Shown piece by piece: positions 28,216-35,397 of a stretch of DNA of 64,000 bases. This DNA is from Microbulbifer sp. MKSA007 (GTDB lineage Bacteria > Pseudomonadota > Gammaproteobacteria > Pseudomonadales > Cellvibrionaceae), in assembly GCA_032615215.1 (NCBI GenBank), contig CP128433.1, forward strand, positions 4,882,501 to 4,946,500. Reading direction: 5' to 3'. Within the stretch, counting starts at the first letter, position 1, and every line of letters starts with the position of its first letter. The position numbers were made by a program, and so were the translations under genes. The notes under the pieces were generated by a model that was not told the origin of the DNA, did no database searches, and saw only the letters and a program-made list of their open reading frames with translations.

Positions 28216-28671
28216 ATGAAAATATTACTGACTATACTAGTACCCTTTTTTGCAGCAGTTTCTTGGGCCGGGTCCGCTAAAGTGCCCAATGGAGTTTGGC
28301 AGCCTTCGTACGCTTTTTTAGGGAAAATGCCGTGGAACAAAAATTACCTAATTGTTAACGATGGTCAAATAATAGTCGAGAGTCTGGGTTTACCTTCGGA
28401 AAAATATGAGTACGAGGCCTTGAGCGATGATGCCGATATAGTTATCAAGCTGTCTAACTCTAAGTTATGGAAGTTTAAACTGAACCCAAAATATGGCTGT
28501 GTAAAAAAGAATAAATATTCATACGACTCCAACTGTACCCAACAGGATCAACGGAAAGTATTCACGCTGCTTGAGTGTGAATCTACTGGAGAATGTAAAA
28601 TACTAGATTCATATTTTAGTTTTGAGGATAAAGAGCTTGTTAAGTTGAGGCTGGAAAGTGAAAATTTATAA
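28216..28671 (+). CDS. Cassette gene: secreted protein of unknown function
   Basis: A 151-residue protein with a clear N-terminal signal peptide (MKILLTILVPFFAAVSWAG). The mature part contains four cysteines in two groups (GCVKKNKYSYDSNC and LLECESTGEC), suggesting disulfides in the periplasm. I do not recognise a family. The stop codon lies inside the inverse core of the first attC, the usual arrangement of integron cassettes. It is the first gene of the array that can be seen and has no attI before it. Confidence 0.75.
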   Translation: MKILLTILVPFFAAVSWAGSAKVPNGVWQPSYAFLGKMPWNKNYLIVNDGQIIVESLGLPSEKYEYEALSDDADIVIKLSNSKLWKFKLNPKYGCVKKNKYSYDSNCTQQDQRKVFTLLECESTGECKILDSYFSFEDKELVKLRLESENL

Positions 28672-28779
28672 CAAGGCGCTTAAATTTGCTCCGCCCCTGC
28701 GGGGCTCCGCCGGACACAAATGGCCGTGGTTCGTTTCACTCTACCACAGCCATTTGTGCCGTTTAGCTTGGCGTTATAT
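28666..28779 (+). repeat. attC site 1
   Basis: The site runs from the inverse core TTATAAC to the core GTTATAT. Its halves pair as a long imperfect hairpin (CAAATGGC against GCCATTTG; TAAATTT region against the right end), 114 bases. This is the classic integron recombination site architecture. An IS3-family element begins three bases later and duplicates the last core bases. Confidence 0.85.
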
Positions 28780-28846
28780 TTAAGACTTACCCACGTTTAG
28801 TAGACACCCTGTATAGTTAGGTTTAGGCCTAACACGGAGGTGTATC

Positions 28847-29155
28847 ATGGGTAAGAAAAGAACTCAGGCGTATACGGAGGAGTTCCGTAGAGAAGCAGTT
28901 AAGAGAGCGGAAAAGCCTGGAGCAACAACGGCTTCTGTAGCACGAGAGCTAGGTGTCAGTGCACAGCAGATCTACAACTGGCGTCGTCAATTTAATCGAC
29001 TGTCTGATAAGCAGTTCAATAGTTTAGACGGTGTCGACTATTCCAAACAGGAAAACGCTGAAGTTCGCAAGCTCAAGAAGGAGCTCCATGAAGCTCGTCA
29101 GGAGGTTGAGTTTCTAAAAAAGGCAGCTGCGTACTTTGTGAACCACCAAGAGTAA
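28847..29155 (+). CDS. IS3-family transposase OrfA
   Basis: A 102-residue DNA-binding protein with a helix-turn-helix (FRREAVKRAEKPGATTASVA ... VSAQQIYNWRRQF) and a C-terminal leucine-zipper-like helix (VRKLKKELHEARQEVEFLKK). It recognises the element's ends. A heptamer A-AAA-AAG at 29116-29122 near its end allows a -1 frameshift to make the OrfAB fusion transposase typical of the family. The start ATG is preceded by GGAGG. Confidence 0.92.
   Translation: MGKKRTQAYTEEFRREAVKRAEKPGATTASVARELGVSAQQIYNWRRQFNRLSDKQFNSLDGVDYSKQENAEVRKLKKELHEARQEVEFLKKAAAYFVNHQE
29116..29122 (+). promoter_or_regulatory. Programmed -1 frameshift site (A6G) of the IS
   Basis: The heptamer A AAA AAG is in the correct phase in orfA, and the -1 frame is open from 29110 into orfB without a stop, as expected for production of the OrfAB transposase. 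Confidence 0.8.
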
Positions 29156-29163
29156 AGTACGCA

Positions 29164-30009
29164 TTGATACAAGAGCATGTAGAGTTATTCCCGGTTAGCT
29201 TGATGTGTCGGTGTTTAGAAGTCTCAAGATCGGGTTATTATCGATGGCGGGGGCGACTGCCATCTGCTCGCACGATTAGAAAGATACGAACAATCGAGAA
29301 AATCCGAGAGACGTTTGTTGAGTTTAAAGGTCGTTATGGCGCGCCTAGAATTGCTTGCGAGCTTCAAGAGTTAGGTGAGCCATGCTCGCGAAACTACGTC
29401 GCTAAGCTTATGCAACAGGAGCATATTAAAGCGAGAAACGGCAAAGGCTTTCGATATAGTCAGCCCGTAGAGGGGAGCATTAACGTCTCCGCCAACTTAC
29501 TTAAGCGTTGCTTTGATGTGGATCGACCCAATTGCCGCTGGACAAGTGACATTACGTATATCTGGGTTCTGGATAGGTGGCTATACCTCGCGGTAGTTAT
29601 GGATCTGTACTCTCGACGTATTGTAGGTTGGGCATTCGACTCGCAGATGACCGATGAATTGACACGTCGAGCATTGAAAATGGCCCTAGAGCGACGACCA
29701 ATAAAGCCTGGACTGCTAGTTCACTCTGACAGGGGTGTGCAATATCGATCGCAGAAATACCAGGATCTCTTGTCCGAAAGCAAGTGCAAGCCGAGTATGA
29801 GTCGCCAGGCTAACTGTTGGGATAATGCGGCAATGGAATCATTCTTTAGCAGGCTAAAAGTCGAGCTGGTCTATGCCGGAACATTCGAAAGCGAAGAGCA
29901 AGCAAAATCTGAGGTGTTTGAATACATTGAGATTTTCTACAATAGGGTTCGTAGGCACTCTGCATTGGGCTATGTAAGTCCAGCAGAGTATGAGCGAAAA
30001 TACGCATAG
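29164..30009 (+). CDS. IS3-family transposase OrfB (DDE integrase core)
   Basis: A 281-residue catalytic half of the transposase. An N-terminal HTH_21-type segment (SRSGYYRWRGR ... KGRYGAPRIACELQ) is followed by the rve integrase core with the DDE triad: Asp in WTSDITYIWV, Asp in HSDRGVQYRS and Glu in NAAMESFFSRLK, and a C-terminal YNRVRRHSALGYVSPAEYE. TTG 29164 is only a nominal start; the protein is probably made mainly as a fusion with OrfA through the frameshift at 29116-29122. No disruption is visible. Confidence 0.92.
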   Translation: MIQEHVELFPVSLMCRCLEVSRSGYYRWRGRLPSARTIRKIRTIEKIRETFVEFKGRYGAPRIACELQELGEPCSRNYVAKLMQQEHIKARNGKGFRYSQPVEGSINVSANLLKRCFDVDRPNCRWTSDITYIWVLDRWLYLAVVMDLYSRRIVGWAFDSQMTDELTRRALKMALERRPIKPGLLVHSDRGVQYRSQKYQDLLSESKCKPSMSRQANCWDNAAMESFFSRLKVELVYAGTFESEEQAKSEVFEYIEIFYNRVRRHSALGYVSPAEYERKYA

Positions 30010-30048
30010 TTAGAGTGTCTACTTTTTGTGGGCAAGACCAATTTCAGC

Positions 30049-30357
30049 ATGAATGAGTTACTAGCGTACTTAGAAAACTGGAAATCATCCAAATCCAAAA
30101 TATTTGATGCTGAGGGATATGATGTCTCAATCACCGATGAACTAGGCGATTCTGTTAAAGCACGCTACATCGAAATAGCTGGAAATGGATTGTTGGCTAG
30201 AGCAACACTATGGGAAAGTGGGAGCTTGGTAGTAGAGGCGCTCGATATCGAAACCGGGAATCATGTGTTTCAAACGGTATTTGAAATACCTGAGCTTTGG
30301 CGACTCGAAGATAAATTAAACTGGTGGCTCAGTGAAGTGGCAACTTATGTTCGCTAA
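30049..30357 (+). CDS. Cassette gene: small acidic protein, possible immunity protein
   Basis: A 102-residue soluble protein without signal peptide. It is rich in Trp, Leu and acidic residues (MNELLAYLENWKSSKS; ELWRLEDKLNWWLSEV) and resembles in composition the small immunity proteins common in cassettes, but I cannot assign a family. ATG 30049 stands 16 bases after the last core base of attC 1 once the IS is removed; the IS would cut any transcription from the upstream cassettes. The gene ends just before attC 2. Confidence 0.7.
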   Translation: MNELLAYLENWKSSKSKIFDAEGYDVSITDELGDSVKARYIEIAGNGLLARATLWESGSLVVEALDIETGNHVFQTVFEIPELWRLEDKLNWWLSEVATYVR

Positions 30358-30359
30358 AA

Positions 30360-30450
30360 ACATAACAAGGGCCAGCACAATCGCCAAATGCAAAAAAACG
30401 CATTTGGCTGGACTCGCGAAAAACGCTCGCCTGTGTGGCCGGCGTTAAGT
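30360..30450 (+). repeat. attC site 2
   Basis: Inverse core ACATAAC to core GTTAAGT, 91 bases, with the arms GGCCAGCACA / TGTGTGGCC and CCAAATGC / GCATTTGG. It is nearly the same as attC 5. Confidence 0.92.
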
Positions 30451-30463
30451 TCACTAGGGAAAT

Positions 30464-30697
30464 ATGGCATTTTATATATTAATCAATAAGATTGAAGAAT
30501 CAGAGACAGAGGCAACCTACTCTTTCTATGACTCTGCTTATCCTAATGATGTAGGTGAGTTATCAATCGACAAATCAAATGGTGAAACCTCACACACAAA
30601 AGGTAGCAATGAACAATACTACATGCGTGCAGCTACTAAGGTTCGTAAAAGTTTTAAGTCTGGCGAACTCCCTAATCAATTAGAGTGGGCGTCGTGA
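30464..30697 (+). CDS. Cassette gene: small protein of unknown function
   Basis: A 77-residue soluble protein (MAFYILINKIEESETEATYS at the start; Tyr- and Ser-rich, no membrane segment or signal). I recognise no family. ATG 30464 comes 13 bases after the core of attC 2, and the stop lies 11 bases before attC 3, so it is the single gene of a cassette of about 340 bases. Confidence 0.7.
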   Translation: MAFYILINKIEESETEATYSFYDSAYPNDVGELSIDKSNGETSHTKGSNEQYYMRAATKVRKSFKSGELPNQLEWAS

Positions 30698-30707
30698 GGT
30701 ATCATAA

Positions 30708-30791
30708 ACTTAACAAGGTTAGGCATGCTCGCCTTCGGCTGGACCTCCAAACCGCTACGCGGTTTTCCGGCCCATGCCAACGGCGTTAAGA
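30708..30791 (+). repeat. attC site 3
   Basis: Inverse core ACTTAAC to core GTTAAGA, 84 bases, with arms GGCATG / CATGCC and AACCGC / GCGGTT forming the stem. Confidence 0.92.
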
Positions 30792-30810
30792 GTCAAAACA
30801 TAGATATTCA

Positions 30811-31122
30811 ATGAGTACTAATAAAGAGTTATTTTTACATGTAGTAAAGGTCTTAGGTTATCTGAATTTTGGGCTATTTATTCTGGGTTTCTTTAACTCA
30901 AAAGGTGGGAGTGACACTGTTGTACTGTTTCTGCCGGCCAGTTTAATCTTAGCAACAGCCGTCACTCTTGTTTATATTTTTGGCTTTAAGTATCTTCATT
31001 TGACTGGAAATCGCATGGACTATTGGTTTTGGTTCAGACCATATGTTTGGCTCATAGTAATTTTTGTATTCCTTGTAATTAGTATTGCTTCTATTGGGCA
31101 CTTCGGAAATGAGAACTCTTAA
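30811..31122 (+). CDS. Cassette gene: small inner-membrane protein
   Basis: A 103-residue hydrophobic protein with three predicted membrane segments (about residues 12-30, 38-60 and 74-95; VWLIVIFVFLVISIASIG is the last). No family or motif is recognised. The stop codon overlaps the inverse core of attC 4. Small membrane proteins of this kind are frequent in chromosomal cassette arrays and often uncharacterised. Confidence 0.72.
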   Translation: MSTNKELFLHVVKVLGYLNFGLFILGFFNSKGGSDTVVLFLPASLILATAVTLVYIFGFKYLHLTGNRMDYWFWFRPYVWLIVIFVFLVISIASIGHFGNENS

Positions 31123-31212
31123 CAAAGTCAAGCACGATCGCCAGCAAAGCTGGCTGGACCTCCATTCCGCAGCTTCGCTGCTCCATTTCGGCCCGTGTTG
31201 GCGGCGTTAGTT
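31117..31212 (+). repeat. attC site 4
   Basis: Inverse core TCTTAAC to core GTTAGTT, 96 bases, with arms CAAGCACG / CGTGTTGG and a central AGCAAAGCTGGCTGGACCTC region. Confidence 0.9.
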
Positions 31213-31217
31213 TAAAT

Positions 31218-31748
31218 ATGAACCGAAAGAAATCGTTATCGATTCTAGTTTTAACAACTCTATTAATAGGGGTTGTTTTCTCTATGGTGCCTTTTTTTTC
31301 ATCGCTTCAGCCTAATTCTAGAGCTGAAGCAGCCCTGTTTAGGCTGGATATATCAAAGATTAATAATGGCGAATTTATAATTTTTGATCACCCAAACTAC
31401 GGTGATTCAATCAGAGGCTATAAATGGAGCGTAATGATCTACAAAAGCCATAGTGGCTCCATTACTGCTTTTGATATTCCCCGCAAAGGCAAAGCAACAG
31501 GGCTTCCCGATATGTACTGGTGGAGGCCTACTTGGCCATGCTTTAATTTTGGGCCAACCTTTTCAGGACGCAAGGTTGATGAAAGCATGCCCATTAAGTG
31601 CCACGACAACAGAGAGGAGCTTGACTATTGGCTTCCCCAGGTTGAATGGGACTTAAGCGGAAAAACCATAAAAGGAGGCATGGATAATATGCTCCCAACA
31701 TTAGGTACAGTTGAGGGAAAGCACTTTGTATTTGGAAAACGAAACTAA
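31218..31748 (+). CDS. Cassette gene: membrane-anchored or secreted protein of unknown function
   Basis: A 176-residue protein with one N-terminal hydrophobic segment (SILVLTTLLIGVVFSMVPFF, about residues 7-26), then an extracytoplasmic domain rich in aromatic residues with two cysteines (WPCFNFGPTFS and MPIKCHDN) that could form a disulfide. The C-terminus LSGKTIKGGMDNMLPTLG is unusual, but I do not recognise a family. ATG 31218 begins six bases after the attC 4 core, and the stop overlaps attC 5. Confidence 0.72.
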   Translation: MNRKKSLSILVLTTLLIGVVFSMVPFFSSLQPNSRAEAALFRLDISKINNGEFIIFDHPNYGDSIRGYKWSVMIYKSHSGSITAFDIPRKGKATGLPDMYWWRPTWPCFNFGPTFSGRKVDESMPIKCHDNREELDYWLPQVEWDLSGKTIKGGMDNMLPTLGTVEGKHFVFGKRN

Positions 31749-31838
31749 CAAAGGCCAGCACAATCGCCAAATGCAAAAAACGCATTTGGCTGGACTCGCT
31801 ACACTTCGTTTCGCTCGCCTGTGTGGCCGGCGTTATGT
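31743..31838 (+). repeat. attC site 5
   Basis: Inverse core AACTAAC to core GTTATGT, 96 bases. Its arms are almost identical to those of attC 2; only the central loop (TACACTTCGTTTCG) differs in length. Confidence 0.92.
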
Positions 31839-31857
31839 TTCATAAGGAGTTTATGTC

Positions 31858-32460
31858 TTGCAATTTAATGTGAAAGAAGTCTCGGCGGCATTATTTACTG
31901 TTATTACTGTCACGGCTGCCGCCACTTGGTATTTGCGTGGAGAGCAAATAGATGTTTTAAAGCAACAAATAGCCGCCTACGAAACGTCCGAAAAGCTAAA
32001 CCTCATAGAGTTGTCAAAAAAGGCTGCTGATGCAGCCGACAAATTGTCTTTGCAACTTAACAAGCAAGAAGAGTTCGATAAACTAAATAGCGAAATATCA
32101 CGATTGAAATTGAGTGTAATAGAAGAAAAAAATATTTCAGAGAAACGCTCAAAGGAAATCCAAGAGAAAAAGAAAGAAATCGACGTTCTTAAGGGGAGGA
32201 TCGATGCCCTTTTCTCCAATCATCAGGAGTTTGACTTATACGAAGGCGATGTTAAAAAGCTATTCAGTGCAAAGTACATACTAAGCGTGACAACAGTCTA
32301 CGATGATGATGCAAATATTGTATTTAACAATCAAAAATCCAACATGACTGTAGGGCAGTACATAAACCTGAAGCAGGGTGATCAAAGCTGCCGCCTATTT
32401 TTAGATAAAGTAAATAGCTATAAAAGCGTAAAATACAGTGTCCTATGTGAAAAAACATAA
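31858..32460 (+). CDS. Cassette gene: membrane-anchored coiled-coil protein
   Basis: A 200-residue protein. One N-terminal membrane anchor (ALFTVITVTAAATWYL, about residues 11-26) is followed by a long Lys/Glu-rich coiled coil (about 28-125) and a small C-terminal globular domain with two cysteines (DQSCRLFLDKV and YSVLCEKT). TTG 31858 is chosen because AAGGAG stands eight bases before it; the only nearby ATG reads into a stop after five codons. A role as scaffold or surface factor is possible, but nothing specific can be said. Confidence 0.72.
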   Translation: MQFNVKEVSAALFTVITVTAAATWYLRGEQIDVLKQQIAAYETSEKLNLIELSKKAADAADKLSLQLNKQEEFDKLNSEISRLKLSVIEEKNISEKRSKEIQEKKKEIDVLKGRIDALFSNHQEFDLYEGDVKKLFSAKYILSVTTVYDDDANIVFNNQKSNMTVGQYINLKQGDQSCRLFLDKVNSYKSVKYSVLCEKT

Positions 32461-32535
32461 CAAACACATCAAAAATCGCTCCACTTCGTTGCGCTGGACC
32501 TCCCTCTCGGTCGGCCTTTTATGTGGGTGTTATGT
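32455..32535 (+). repeat. attC site 6
   Basis: Inverse core ACATAAC to core GTTATGT, 81 bases. Arms CACATC / ATGTGGG and the central GCTCCACTTCG region pair less well than in sites 2-5, but the cores are intact. Confidence 0.85.
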
Positions 32536-32541
32536 TTACTT

Positions 32542-33003
32542 ATGAACAAAGTTCTTCTCGTGATTTTAAGTTTCCTCTCGGTTAGCTGTTTTGCTGTCGA
32601 AGAGCCCAATCCATGCCCTAGCCGAGTAGAAGGTACTGAGCATGGGTATAAAATGGATGTAGACGTTTACTCAATAAAAAGTGAATTTGATGGCGAGCTT
32701 TATTATGTGTCTATTTCCTTGCCTCAAAAATACAACTCAAGAGATTTGAGCAGTATTAATCTGTATAAAAAAGAACAAGGAAAGGTTAAGCTAGCGTCAG
32801 GGCTAGCCTTAGAAAAAGAAAGAGGTTTTTCCAAAGCATACTTTTACGCAGCTCCCTCTGAAATTGAAACACTAAGCATTAGCGCTGTATATTTTTCTTA
32901 CTATGAGTGCCAAGGAAAGTTAGTTTGGGACACAATGAGAGGGTATGACCTACCTATAAACATAACAAGGCGGTCAATGTCGCCTTCGGCTGGACAGCCT
33001 TAA
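32542..33003 (+). CDS. Cassette gene: secreted protein whose frame runs into its attC
   Basis: A 153-residue exported protein with a signal peptide (MNKVLLVILSFLSVSCFAV) and cysteines in PNPCPSR and YYECQGK. ATG 32542 lies seven bases after the attC 6 core; an ATG inside attC 6 is unlikely. The frame does not stop before its own attC: the last ~14 residues (TRRSMSPSAGQP at the end) are encoded by attC 7. Family unknown. An ancestral stop may have been lost, or the tail is natural. Confidence 0.7.
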   Translation: MNKVLLVILSFLSVSCFAVEEPNPCPSRVEGTEHGYKMDVDVYSIKSEFDGELYYVSISLPQKYNSRDLSSINLYKKEQGKVKLASGLALEKERGFSKAYFYAAPSEIETLSISAVYFSYYECQGKLVWDTMRGYDLPINITRRSMSPSAGQP

Positions 33004-33046
33004 GCGTGGCTTCGCCACAAGGCTGCCCATTACCTTGTCGTTAAGC
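32960..33046 (+). repeat. attC site 7
   Basis: Inverse core ACATAAC to core GTTAAGC, 87 bases, with arms AAGGCGGTCAATG / CATTACCTTG and the internal hairpin AAGCGTGGCTTCGCCACAAGG. The left arm is translated as the tail of the upstream gene. Confidence 0.88.
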
Positions 33047-33059
33047 ATCAGATCAAGTT

Positions 33060-33464
33060 ATGAGCATCGAAAAGGAAGCGAGAGAGTTCAAAGAAAAAAC
33101 AGGGATAGAACTTCCTGTATCTTTAGTTGAACTCTACAAAGAAAAAGGAAATGGAGGCTTTGGCCCTGATTGTGGAATGCTTGGAATAATTACCGGGCAC
33201 AAAACAGACTTAGACGACTCGATCTTGAGCTTATATCAGAGTTTTTGCTCCGGTGATCCAGATGATCCGAACTGGGTGTGGCCAAAAGAACTGGTGCCCT
33301 TCATCCATGTTGGCTGTGCAATTCACTATTGTATCGATTCAACCAGTAGCGCAAGTAGCGTCATTGAGTTCGACCCCACTGACTATGCCTCAGAGGTTGG
33401 ACCCAAAGATCATTTCAGAGAGGTTTGTCCTTCTTTTATGGAGTGGGTAGCTAGCAATGTGTAA
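33060..33464 (+). CDS. Cassette gene: SMI1/KNR4 (SUKH) family protein
   Basis: A 134-residue soluble protein with the SUKH pattern: an N-terminal helix ending in IELPVSLVELYKEKGNGGFG, followed by beta strands and a C-terminal FREVCPSFMEWV helix. SUKH proteins are mostly immunity proteins against polymorphic toxins, though some have other roles. No toxin gene is adjacent, so it may be an orphan immunity cassette protecting against toxins of neighbours. ATG 33060 is 14 bases after the attC 7 core. Confidence 0.82.
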   Translation: MSIEKEAREFKEKTGIELPVSLVELYKEKGNGGFGPDCGMLGIITGHKTDLDDSILSLYQSFCSGDPDDPNWVWPKELVPFIHVGCAIHYCIDSTSSASSVIEFDPTDYASEVGPKDHFREVCPSFMEWVASNV

Positions 33465-33466
33465 AT

Positions 33467-33557
33467 GCTTAACAAATCAATCAACTTCGCGCCTACGGCG
33501 CCGGACAGCTAAAAGCGTGGCTTCGCCACAACGCTGCCGGTTATTGAGGCGTTAAGC
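33467..33557 (+). repeat. attC site 8
   Basis: Inverse core GCTTAAC to core GTTAAGC (exact inverted match), 91 bases, with arms AATCAATCAA / TTATTGAGG and a central GCCTACGGCGCC and CGTGGCTTCGCCACAACG hairpins. Confidence 0.93.
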
Positions 33558-33566
33558 AATAAAGCT

Positions 33567-33839
33567 ATGGCAAATATAAAATTAATTATTTCCAAATTTG
33601 AAATTGTGGCAGGATGCACTCTAATTCTTGTATCTGTGTTGGCGCATATCCATAGTTATACTTGCTTTTTATTTACAGAAGGATGCGGGATAGCCGAGGG
33701 ACTGTACGCTTTATATGGCATTGTCTTCGGGTCGTCATTAACAGCCGCTGGTATCATGCTTCTTCACTTTTCAAAATGGCCTGCATGGCTAGGGCAGTTA
33801 CTTCTAGTGTATGTTGCAATATTCTCGGTTACGGTGTAA
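33567..33839 (+). CDS. Cassette gene: small inner-membrane protein
   Basis: A 90-residue membrane protein with about three hydrophobic segments (residues ~12-30, 43-62 and 68-88) and two cysteines in the first loop (YTCFLFTEGCG). No family recognised. It sits between attC 8 and the degenerate attC 9. Confidence 0.68.
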   Translation: MANIKLIISKFEIVAGCTLILVSVLAHIHSYTCFLFTEGCGIAEGLYALYGIVFGSSLTAAGIMLLHFSKWPAWLGQLLLVYVAIFSVTV

Positions 33840-33844
33840 TAAAT

Positions 33845-33934
33845 GCTTATTAAATCGTGCTATGATCGCCCTTCGGGCTGGACTGCTAAAAGCGCTGCTT
33901 CGCAGCAACACGGCCCATTCACTCAGCGCTAAGC
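33845..33934 (+). repeat. attC site 9 (degenerate cores)
   Basis: The site still folds like its neighbours (TGCTATGATCGCC / central AGCGCTGCTTCGCAGC hairpin), but the inverse core has become GCTTATT and the core GCTAAGC instead of GTTAAGC. The altered GTT triplet should block or weaken recombination, so cassettes on both sides may now be fixed together. Confidence 0.75.
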
Positions 33935-33941
33935 ATCAAAA

Positions 33942-34160
33942 ATGAAAATATACGGATATTCTAAGTCCTCAGGTGATGAACTACTGGAATTGGATGAGGT
34001 AACAATTTCGGCAAATCCAGAGTGTCTAAGATCTTTGGCTACTTTTTTGGTGCATTGTGCAGAAAGCATCATTAAAAAAGGCTGCTCCTGGGAGCATGAG
34101 CATTTCGAAGAGGGCGAATCTCCTCCTGTATTAGTAGTTCACAATCCAGATTCGGAGTAA
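33942..34160 (+). CDS. Cassette gene: Imm32-like immunity protein
   Basis: A 72-residue protein starting MKIYGYSKSSGDELLELDEV and continuing with TISANPECLRSLATFLVHCA and a WEHEHFEEGESP segment. This arrangement (MKIYGY start, SANPE-LR-LA-FL helix, HEH motif, hydrophobic C-terminus) resembles the Imm32 immunity family of polymorphic-toxin systems. No toxin is nearby. The assignment is from memory of the family pattern and should be treated as likely, not certain. Confidence 0.68.
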   Translation: MKIYGYSKSSGDELLELDEVTISANPECLRSLATFLVHCAESIIKKGCSWEHEHFEEGESPPVLVVHNPDSE

Positions 34161-34165
34161 TTTAT

Positions 34166-34254
34166 GCTTAAAAAGCTAATGAACTTCGCGCGCGAAGGGG
34201 GCGCGCCGGACAGTCTACGCTACGCTTCGGCTGCCGGTTATTAGAGCGTTAGGC
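34166..34254 (+). repeat. attC site 10
   Basis: Inverse core GCTTAAA (last base changed) to core GTTAGGC, 89 bases. Arms AAGCTAATGAAC / GGTTATTAGAGC pair, with internal hairpins in the CGCGCGCGAAGGGGGCGCGC region. Confidence 0.85.
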
Positions 34255-34264
34255 ATTTCGAGAT

Positions 34265-34906
34265 ATGAAGGTATTCCTAGATAGCAATATTATTCAGCAC
34301 TCAGCGACAACATATCGCACTATGGATATATATTTTGGTGGAGCTAAGCCAGGTGAGCCATTGGTAAGAAAAGGACCAATTCAAACAATTAACAAGAAAC
34401 CAGCAAAAAACCAAAAACTGAGGGCGGAAATTGATTGTTTGGAAGAGCTGGCATCTAAATTGAAAGCTCTCCGTGCCACTCTGATCATGGATTTTGATAA
34501 TATCTATTCAGAGGTGCGTAGGGCGGGAAGATTTAGGAAAGAATTCTTTTATGGTAGCGACATCAAATACGCGGAGCGGCCGCCTGAATTTAATACGGTT
34601 CTAGGGGGTCCTAGCTGGTTAAATTCAGGGCCTACCGACAAGCAATTTCACAATTTCCTTCATAATCTGAAACACCCAAGATTCTTAGAGTTAGCGAAAT
34701 TCTCTGGTGCATTACAAGGAAAGGATGCCAATTACAATCAGCTTGCAGATGCGTATTTCTTGTGGTGTGCAGAGATAAATGAGGCAGATTACTTTTTAAC
34801 CTTGGATGCCAAATTAGAAAGGTCTATAAATCAGGCTAAAAGTCTAGTTTATAAACCAAATGTAATATCAGCTTCCCAATTATTAACCGAACTACAAAAT
34901 GCCTAA
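34265..34906 (+). CDS. Cassette gene: PIN-domain-like protein
   Basis: A 213-residue soluble protein whose ends fit a PIN nuclease-type fold: MKVFLDSNIIQHS at the start with the first acidic residue, and QLADAYFLWCAEINEADYFLTLDAKL near the C-terminus with the later acidic residues and the typical -D-x-FLT-D- pattern. The middle is unusual (Gly/Pro-rich) and longer than in VapC. No antitoxin gene precedes it. It could be an RNA-cleaving toxin, a defence nuclease or an inactive relative. Confidence 0.72.
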   Translation: MKVFLDSNIIQHSATTYRTMDIYFGGAKPGEPLVRKGPIQTINKKPAKNQKLRAEIDCLEELASKLKALRATLIMDFDNIYSEVRRAGRFRKEFFYGSDIKYAERPPEFNTVLGGPSWLNSGPTDKQFHNFLHNLKHPRFLELAKFSGALQGKDANYNQLADAYFLWCAEINEADYFLTLDAKLERSINQAKSLVYKPNVISASQLLTELQNA

Positions 34907-34989
34907 CAAAGCCAAGCACAATTGCCCAATGCAAAAAAACACATTGGGCTGGACCTCGCTGCGCTCGGCCTGTGTTGGCGGCGTTAGAA
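34901..34989 (+). repeat. attC site 11
   Basis: Inverse core GCCTAAC to core GTTAGAA, 89 bases. Arms GCCAAGCACA / TGTGTTGGC and CCCAATG / CATTGGG pair well; related in sequence to attC 2 and 5. Confidence 0.92.
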
Positions 34990-35004
34990 ATCATCTGGTG
35001 ATCC

Positions 35005-35319
35005 ATGGCTAGGAAAAAGAAGAAAAAGAATGGAAAAAGTGAAGCTAAGGCTAAAATCCGGATAAGAAATCAGAGAGCATTGTTCAAGCTAAAAAATTCC
35101 ACAGTTTCATGTCCAGCTTGTAACCTCCGTGTACCGTTTATTAGTATAGAAAGCCACTATGGCTTGAATCATCCTGGTGAGGTATTTAATCAGCAGGAAT
35201 TAAGTTCTATCCCGTTTGCACCTGAAACAAAGGGTAAATCTAATCCAGGCTTCGGGCATCGTAGGCAAGGTGCCTGGCCGCTTTCTGGTGGGCTGCCAAG
35301 TTTAGGAAAAAAGAGATAG
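35005..35319 (+). CDS. Cassette gene: basic protein with one C2H2-like zinc-finger motif
   Basis: A 104-residue protein. The N-terminus is a run of lysines (MARKKKKKNGKSEAKAK), then VSCPACNLRVPFISIESHYGLNH, a CxxC-(x)n-H-(x)4-H pattern that could bind zinc, and a Gly/Pro/Arg-rich tail. It may bind nucleic acid. I do not recognise a named family. Confidence 0.7.
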   Translation: MARKKKKKNGKSEAKAKIRIRNQRALFKLKNSTVSCPACNLRVPFISIESHYGLNHPGEVFNQQELSSIPFAPETKGKSNPGFGHRRQGAWPLSGGLPSLGKKR

Positions 35320-35329
35320 TGCCAAGTAT

Positions 35330-35385
35330 TTCTAACAATCTCAGGCAGTATGCTACAGCCCTTCGGACCTCCGCGGGCGTTATAG
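35330..35385 (+). repeat. attC site 12 (short)
   Basis: Inverse core TTCTAAC to core GTTATAG in only 56 bases. The terminal parts resemble the other sites, but the central loop is reduced, suggesting an internal deletion. Confidence 0.65.
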
Positions 35386-35397
35386 CGCAAGAAAATA

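Larger units (their letters stand above)
28782..30040 (+). mobile_element. Complete IS3-family insertion sequence (1259 bp)
   Basis: Two overlapping frames encode OrfA and OrfB. The ends form about 29-base imperfect inverted repeats: left end AAGACTTACCCAC, right end (reverse complement) TGGTCTTGCCCAC, both followed by AGTAGACAC[C/T]CT at identical spacing. It is flanked by a 4-base direct repeat ATTT at 28778-28781 and 30041-30044, the target duplication. Removing it restores attC 1 directly joined to the next cassette, whose start codon lies eight bases into the right flank. Both genes and ends look intact, so it may be active. Confidence 0.88.

Noticed and set aside
28216..28671. attI or integrase at the left end of the array
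   Set aside because: No integrase frame of suitable length exists on either strand between ptsP and the first cassette, and no attI consensus is visible.
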